Virus record (IMG/VR): IMGVR_UViG_3300017748_000146
Span: 1-23,280 of that record
DNA length: 23,280 nucleotides
Source of the DNA: a virus
Reading direction: 5' to 3' (one strand)
The notes beneath the pieces were generated by a model that did no database searches, was not told the DNA's origin, and saw only the letters and a program-made list of their open reading frames with translations. Positions 20,141 through 23,280 of the stretch are shown here, piece after piece (the stretch's first letter is position 1; each line of letters opens with the position of its first letter). Position numbers and translations under genes: made by a program.

Positions 20141-22008
20141 CCGAAGAAAATATCCGCTTAAATATAGATGTGCAAAGTGCAACAAAAGCGATTGGCAAAC
20201 TTACAGATCAAATGGAAGATTTTAAGGATGAAACCCAAGAATCTTTAAATGCTATAAATGAAACCAACCAAAAAGGAAATAAAGGTTTAGCAAAACTAGG
20301 CAAAACAGTTAAGGGTGTAGGCAAAGGTTTTAAAGGTGCAGGATTAGCAGCAAAGGCATTTATTGCAGGTCTAGGATTAAAGATATTTGAAAAGTTTACA
20401 GAAATATTAATGCAAAATCAAACCATTGTAGATGGATTAGGTGTTGCGTTTGGAACTGTATCTGCTGTGTTTACAAAAGTTATTGATGGTGTTATAGATG
20501 CAAGTAGTGAATTTACAGCTTTGGGGGATATTGTTAAAAATTCTGTTATGGTGCCTGTTAATCTTTTAAAGACTTCAATCTTTGGTGTACAAACAGGATT
20601 ATTAAGGGCGCAACTTGCTTGGGAAAAATCTTTTTTAGGTGGTCAAGATGCTGATAAAATAAAAGAATTACAAGCAGACATTGATAGGGTTGATGAAAAG
20701 GTTGCTGGTGCTGCAGGTGGTCTAGTTGATAATGTTGTAGGCATCGGTAAGGGTTTTATTCAAACAGGAAAGGAATTAGGCGACTTTACTACAAAAGCTG
20801 TGGAAAACGTATCTAAAATATCTACAACGCAAGAACTAGCTAATCAAGAAAGAATACAACAATTAAAAAATGAAACGGAATTAGCATTAGCAGAAAATGA
20901 TAAATTACAATTTAAATATCAACTTGCAGCAGAAAGGCAAAGGCAAATCAGAGATGATGTTACAGCATCAATAGATGATAGAATAGCAGCAAATAATAAA
21001 TTAAAAAATATACTTGATGAACAATCTTCACTTCAATTAGCAAATGCACAAAAAGCATTAGAATTAGCACAAGCAGAACTTGCAGCCAATCCTAACTTAA
21101 TAGCTAATAAAACTGCTTTAATAGAAGCTGAAAAAAACATTTTAGATGTTAAAGAAAGCATTGCAGGTTTTGAATCAGAACAAAAAGTTAATCGTGAGGG
21201 ATTAGAACTAGAGGAAATTGAATTAATAAATAGTAAATCAGAAGCAGAGAATGCAAGATTAATAGCTAAAAAACAATTTAATGCAGAAGAAATAGAAGAT
21301 GAACTTGAAAAATTACAAGCCTTACGTGATATTGCTCAACAAGAAAATGATCTTGAAACAGAAAGGCTACAAGCACAGATTGAAAGATTAGGCGAAGGAA
21401 CACAAGCAAGGCAAGATGCTGAACAACAGTTGTTAGATTTCCAACAAGAAAAAGGATTAGAAATACAAGATTTCAATAATCAAATAAAAGGACAACAATT
21501 AGCAAATGATGAACAAGAATTAGCATCTAGTATATTATTACAAAAACAAAAGCTAGGATTAGCTGCTGATGCACTAGGTGGTATTGCACAACTGTTGGGT
21601 GAAAATAGTGCTGCAGGAAAAGCTGCTGCAATAGCACAAGCAACAATAAATTCATATTTAGGATTTACAGAAGTTTTAAAAACACCCTCTACTTTACCAC
21701 AACCATTCGCATCTATTGAAAAAATTGTGAGTGCAGGAACTATATTGGCATCAGGATTAGCTACAGTTAAAAAAATTGTTGGCACCAAAACACCTGCAGG
21801 CGCAAAAGGTGGTGGCGGTGGTAGTCGTGGTGGAGCACCTGCATCAGCACCCCCTGCATTTAATATAGTTGGTGAAGCACCAGAAAATCAATTAGCAACA
21901 GCATTGGGAGAAAATGAACAGAAGCCTGTAAAAGCATTTGTAACAAGTGGAGATGTAACAAGCGCACAAGCATTAGATCGAAATATAGTAGAAAATGCGT
22001 CTATATAA
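20137..22008 (+). CDS. Tape measure protein
   Basis: This gene encodes 623 residues. The N-terminus is helical and charged, followed by a Gly/Lys-rich stretch (KGVGKGFKGAGLAAKAF) and hydrophobic segments (about 68-90, 95-120). From about 225 to 480 it is a long coiled coil rich in Q, E, A and L (QKALELAQAELAANPN, for example). A Gly-rich linker lies at about 553-575, before a conserved short end. These are the marks of a phage tape measure. By the usual 0.15 nm per residue, the tail would be roughly 90 nm. No sheath gene is seen, so a siphovirus-like tail is likely. Confidence 0.85.
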   Translation: MTEENIRLNIDVQSATKAIGKLTDQMEDFKDETQESLNAINETNQKGNKGLAKLGKTVKGVGKGFKGAGLAAKAFIAGLGLKIFEKFTEILMQNQTIVDGLGVAFGTVSAVFTKVIDGVIDASSEFTALGDIVKNSVMVPVNLLKTSIFGVQTGLLRAQLAWEKSFLGGQDADKIKELQADIDRVDEKVAGAAGGLVDNVVGIGKGFIQTGKELGDFTTKAVENVSKISTTQELANQERIQQLKNETELALAENDKLQFKYQLAAERQRQIRDDVTASIDDRIAANNKLKNILDEQSSLQLANAQKALELAQAELAANPNLIANKTALIEAEKNILDVKESIAGFESEQKVNREGLELEEIELINSKSEAENARLIAKKQFNAEEIEDELEKLQALRDIAQQENDLETERLQAQIERLGEGTQARQDAEQQLLDFQQEKGLEIQDFNNQIKGQQLANDEQELASSILLQKQKLGLAADALGGIAQLLGENSAAGKAAAIAQATINSYLGFTEVLKTPSTLPQPFASIEKIVSAGTILASGLATVKKIVGTKTPAGAKGGGGGSRGGAPASAPPAFNIVGEAPENQLATALGENEQKPVKAFVTSGDVTSAQALDRNIVENASI

Positions 22009-22010
22009 AT

Positions 22011-22038
22011 ACAAATTAAAAAACTAAAACGTTATAAT
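22011..22038 (+). promoter_or_regulatory. Candidate phage-specific promoter (copy 3), before head protease
   Basis: ACAAAT (22011-22016), 13 bases, then CGTTATAAT (22030-22038), which includes a perfect TATAAT. It lies in the 33-base gap between the tape measure and the protease gene. The start ATG at 22042 is 12 bases from the C of CGTT, as at 12446. Confidence 0.6.
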
Positions 22039-22041
22039 AGT

Positions 22042-22947
22042 ATGAAAATAGTTGAATTAGTAATTGACGAACTAGACGAAAATAGTGGCATTGATGCGAT
22101 TAGTTTAGTAGAAAACCCTGCTATTGAAGAAAACTTTTTGGCATTATCTAAAAATAAAGAATATAAGTTTGCAGAAGTAGATGCAGAAAAAAGGTTATTA
22201 ATGGGTGCTATACTTGTGCCTAATAAACCAATCTACAGGAAAGATGGGGATACAGAATACTATATATATTTTACAAAGGACACAGTCCGCAAAGCATCTG
22301 AATTATATCTGTCAAATGGAAACCAAAACAATTCTACATACGAACACTTTGAGAAAATAAATGGCGTTTCACTTGTAGAATCTTGGATTGTAGAAAATAA
22401 AGAACAAGATAAAACAGCATTGTATGGTATGGATTTGCCATTAGGTTCTTGGGTTGGTTCTGTAAAAGTTTACAATGACGAAATATGGAATGAATACGTC
22501 AAAACAGGATTGGTAAAAGGATTTAGTATTGAAGGATACTTTGCTGACAAAGCAGAACGACCTAAAAAAAAAACAAAAGACGAATTATCACAAGAAATAG
22601 AAGCAGGAAAAAAACTATTGAAAATAAAACAAGATTTGGTAAGATATACTTTTGAAACATATAACGATTATCCACAATCTGCAAGTAACAATGCAAAAAA
22701 AGCTATAAAGTATAAAGAAGAAAACAATTCTAAATGTGGAACTAGAGTTGGTTGGACTAGAGCAAGACAACTTGCTGAAAAAAAAAACATCAGTCGTGAA
22801 ACAATAGGCAGAATGGCTAGTTTTAAAAGACAACAACAAAATAAAGATGTTCCATATAGCGAAGGTTGTGGTGGTATTATGTGGGATGCTTGGGGAGGTA
22901 CAAGTGGTATTAATTGGGCGATAAATAAAATGAAAACTTTTAAATGA
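22042..22947 (+). CDS. Head maturation protease, XkdF / S78_2-like, with extra C-terminal domain
   Basis: This gene encodes 301 residues. Residues 40-170 resemble XkdF-like prohead proteases. The order is MGAILVPNKPIYR (54-66), YYIYFTKDTV (73-82), H102 in YEHFEK, then VESWIVENKEQDK, GSWVGSVKV and GFSIEGYF (160-167) with likely nucleophile S162. It would cleave scaffold or capsid during head maturation. A lysine-rich linker (171-195) leads to a second domain (206-301) with SNNAKKAIKYKEE, CGTRVGWTRARQLA and SEGCGGIMWDAWGG, seen in other phage head proteins. Its function is unclear. Confidence 0.75.
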   Translation: MKIVELVIDELDENSGIDAISLVENPAIEENFLALSKNKEYKFAEVDAEKRLLMGAILVPNKPIYRKDGDTEYYIYFTKDTVRKASELYLSNGNQNNSTYEHFEKINGVSLVESWIVENKEQDKTALYGMDLPLGSWVGSVKVYNDEIWNEYVKTGLVKGFSIEGYFADKAERPKKKTKDELSQEIEAGKKLLKIKQDLVRYTFETYNDYPQSASNNAKKAIKYKEENNSKCGTRVGWTRARQLAEKKNISRETIGRMASFKRQQQNKDVPYSEGCGGIMWDAWGGTSGINWAINKMKTFK

Positions 22948-23093
22948 AATCATCTAATAACGGACGTTACAGCAGTCCAAAAAGCGGCAAACGTGGTTGT
23001 CTATGTAAAGATGGTATAAGATACAGTAGAAAGTGCTGTGATGGTTCCTATCAAGCACAAGGTATTGGTTCTATCACAAAAATTCCAAATTAA
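22944..23093 (+). CDS. Small Cys-rich phage protein (CLC...CCDGSYQAQGIG)
   Basis: ATG at 22944 overlaps the protease stop as ATGA and opens 49 codons to TAA at 23091-23093. The product has a basic Ser/Gly-rich N-terminus, then GCLCKDGIRYSRKCCDGSYQ followed by AQGIGSI. The C-x-C-x-D-G-x-x-Y-S-x-x-C-C-D-G-S pattern recurs in small proteins of marine flavobacterial phages near structural genes. It could bind metal or form disulfides. Function is unknown. Confidence 0.7.
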   Translation: MKSSNNGRYSSPKSGKRGCLCKDGIRYSRKCCDGSYQAQGIGSITKIPN

Positions 23094-23096
23094 AAT

Positions 23097-23124
23097 ACAA
23101 ATCATTTTTTCGGTGCGTTATATT
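23097..23124 (+). promoter_or_regulatory. Candidate phage-specific promoter (copy 4), before scaffold-like gene
   Basis: ACAAAT (23097-23102), 13 bases, then CGTTATATT (23116-23124). It starts 4 bases after the Cys-rich gene's stop. The downstream ATG at 23160 would give a leader of about 30 bases. A second AT-rich block, TATATTTA, lies at 23153-23160. Confidence 0.55.
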
Positions 23125-23159
23125 AATACAGAAATGTAATTAACGTTAAATATATATTT

Positions 23160-23280
23160 ATGAAACCGACAGAAATGTTAAACAAAATTACTTCTTTGCT
23201 TTCTACAAAAGTAGAGCTAGAAAGTATGAAGTTAGAAAATGGCACAATTCTGGAAGCTGAAAATTTTACAAGTGGCGAAA
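23160..23280 (+). CDS. Probable scaffold-type head protein, N-terminal part (3' end outside window)
   Basis: The window ends 40 codons into this gene. The visible sequence starts MKPTEMLNKITSLLSTK and continues VELESMKLENGTILEAE. A helical start followed by a K-L-E-N-G-T-x-L-E-A-E beta hairpin is characteristic of a protein usually found immediately before the major capsid gene in marine phages, possibly a scaffold. The position after the maturation protease agrees with this. The call rests on a short fragment. Confidence 0.55.
   Translation, partial: MKPTEMLNKITSLLSTKVELESMKLENGTILEAENFTSGE

Noticed and set aside
22668-22676. Perfect E. coli-type DnaA box TTATCCACA
   Set aside because: It lies inside the protease C-terminal domain and encodes the conserved-looking DYPQ segment. 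It is single and isolated, so it is best explained as coding.

Overview
The window looks like one stretch of a tailed dsDNA phage genome. Every supported gene is on the + strand, most neighbours overlap by 1-30 bases (often ATGA), and the coding is very AT-rich. I infer a Bacteroidota (flavobacterial, probably marine) host for three reasons. Shine-Dalgarno motifs are almost absent. Several intergenic gaps carry the Bacteroidota -7 box TAnnTTTG (3065-3072, 5564-5571, 11432-11439). Several proteins also resemble families I know from marine flavobacterial phages. No tRNA, CRISPR, integrase or insertion sequence was seen. No gene-free gap exceeds about 150 bases. All family calls are from reading the translations, with no database search.

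Layout. 1-1652: end of a tail-fibre-like protein, then a lysis cassette (two small membrane proteins, an M15 peptidase endolysin, a 3TM-type holin, a micro-ORF). 1735-3988: replication and recombination (NinG-like nuclease, OB-fold-like protein, a protein with an SSB-like C-terminal tip, DnaB-type helicase), interrupted by terminators and a strongly structured intergenic element. 4040-5534: a phage sigma-like factor with small proteins and a PD-(D/E)XK nuclease. 5576-7515: small accessory genes, including two tandem NGWTN/NGWSN paralogues. 7499-9900: 5'-3' exonuclease, a DnaA-domain-IV-like protein, a ParB-like protein and a glycosyltransferase that may act on modified DNA. 9902-11393: small and large terminase. 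11462-12365: two small genes, a second structured element, a PD-(D/E)XK nuclease and a terminator. 12458-22008: tail operon from the tail assembly chaperone to the tape measure. 22042-23280: head genes (maturation protease, small Cys-rich protein, start of a probable scaffold-type protein). Portal and capsid are not in the window and should lie downstream.

Most interesting points. (1) There appear to be two promoter classes: host-type TAnnTTTG sites before replication, accessory and small genes, and a second motif, ACAAAW-N12/13-CGTTATWWT, found at 3970, 12428, 22011 and 23097. The second class lies directly before the sigma-factor operon, the tail operon, the head protease and the scaffold-like gene. 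This suggests a phage-sigma late regulon with self-activation. (2) The tail chaperone gene has an unannotated -1 frameshift product at a T-TTT-TTT slippery site (12961-12967). (3) Two intergenic elements (2955-3065 and 11640-11698) share the motif GTT(C)GAAAGTWCACTA inside terminator-like closing stems and may be one structured RNA family. (4) Tail genes precede head genes, an unusual order.
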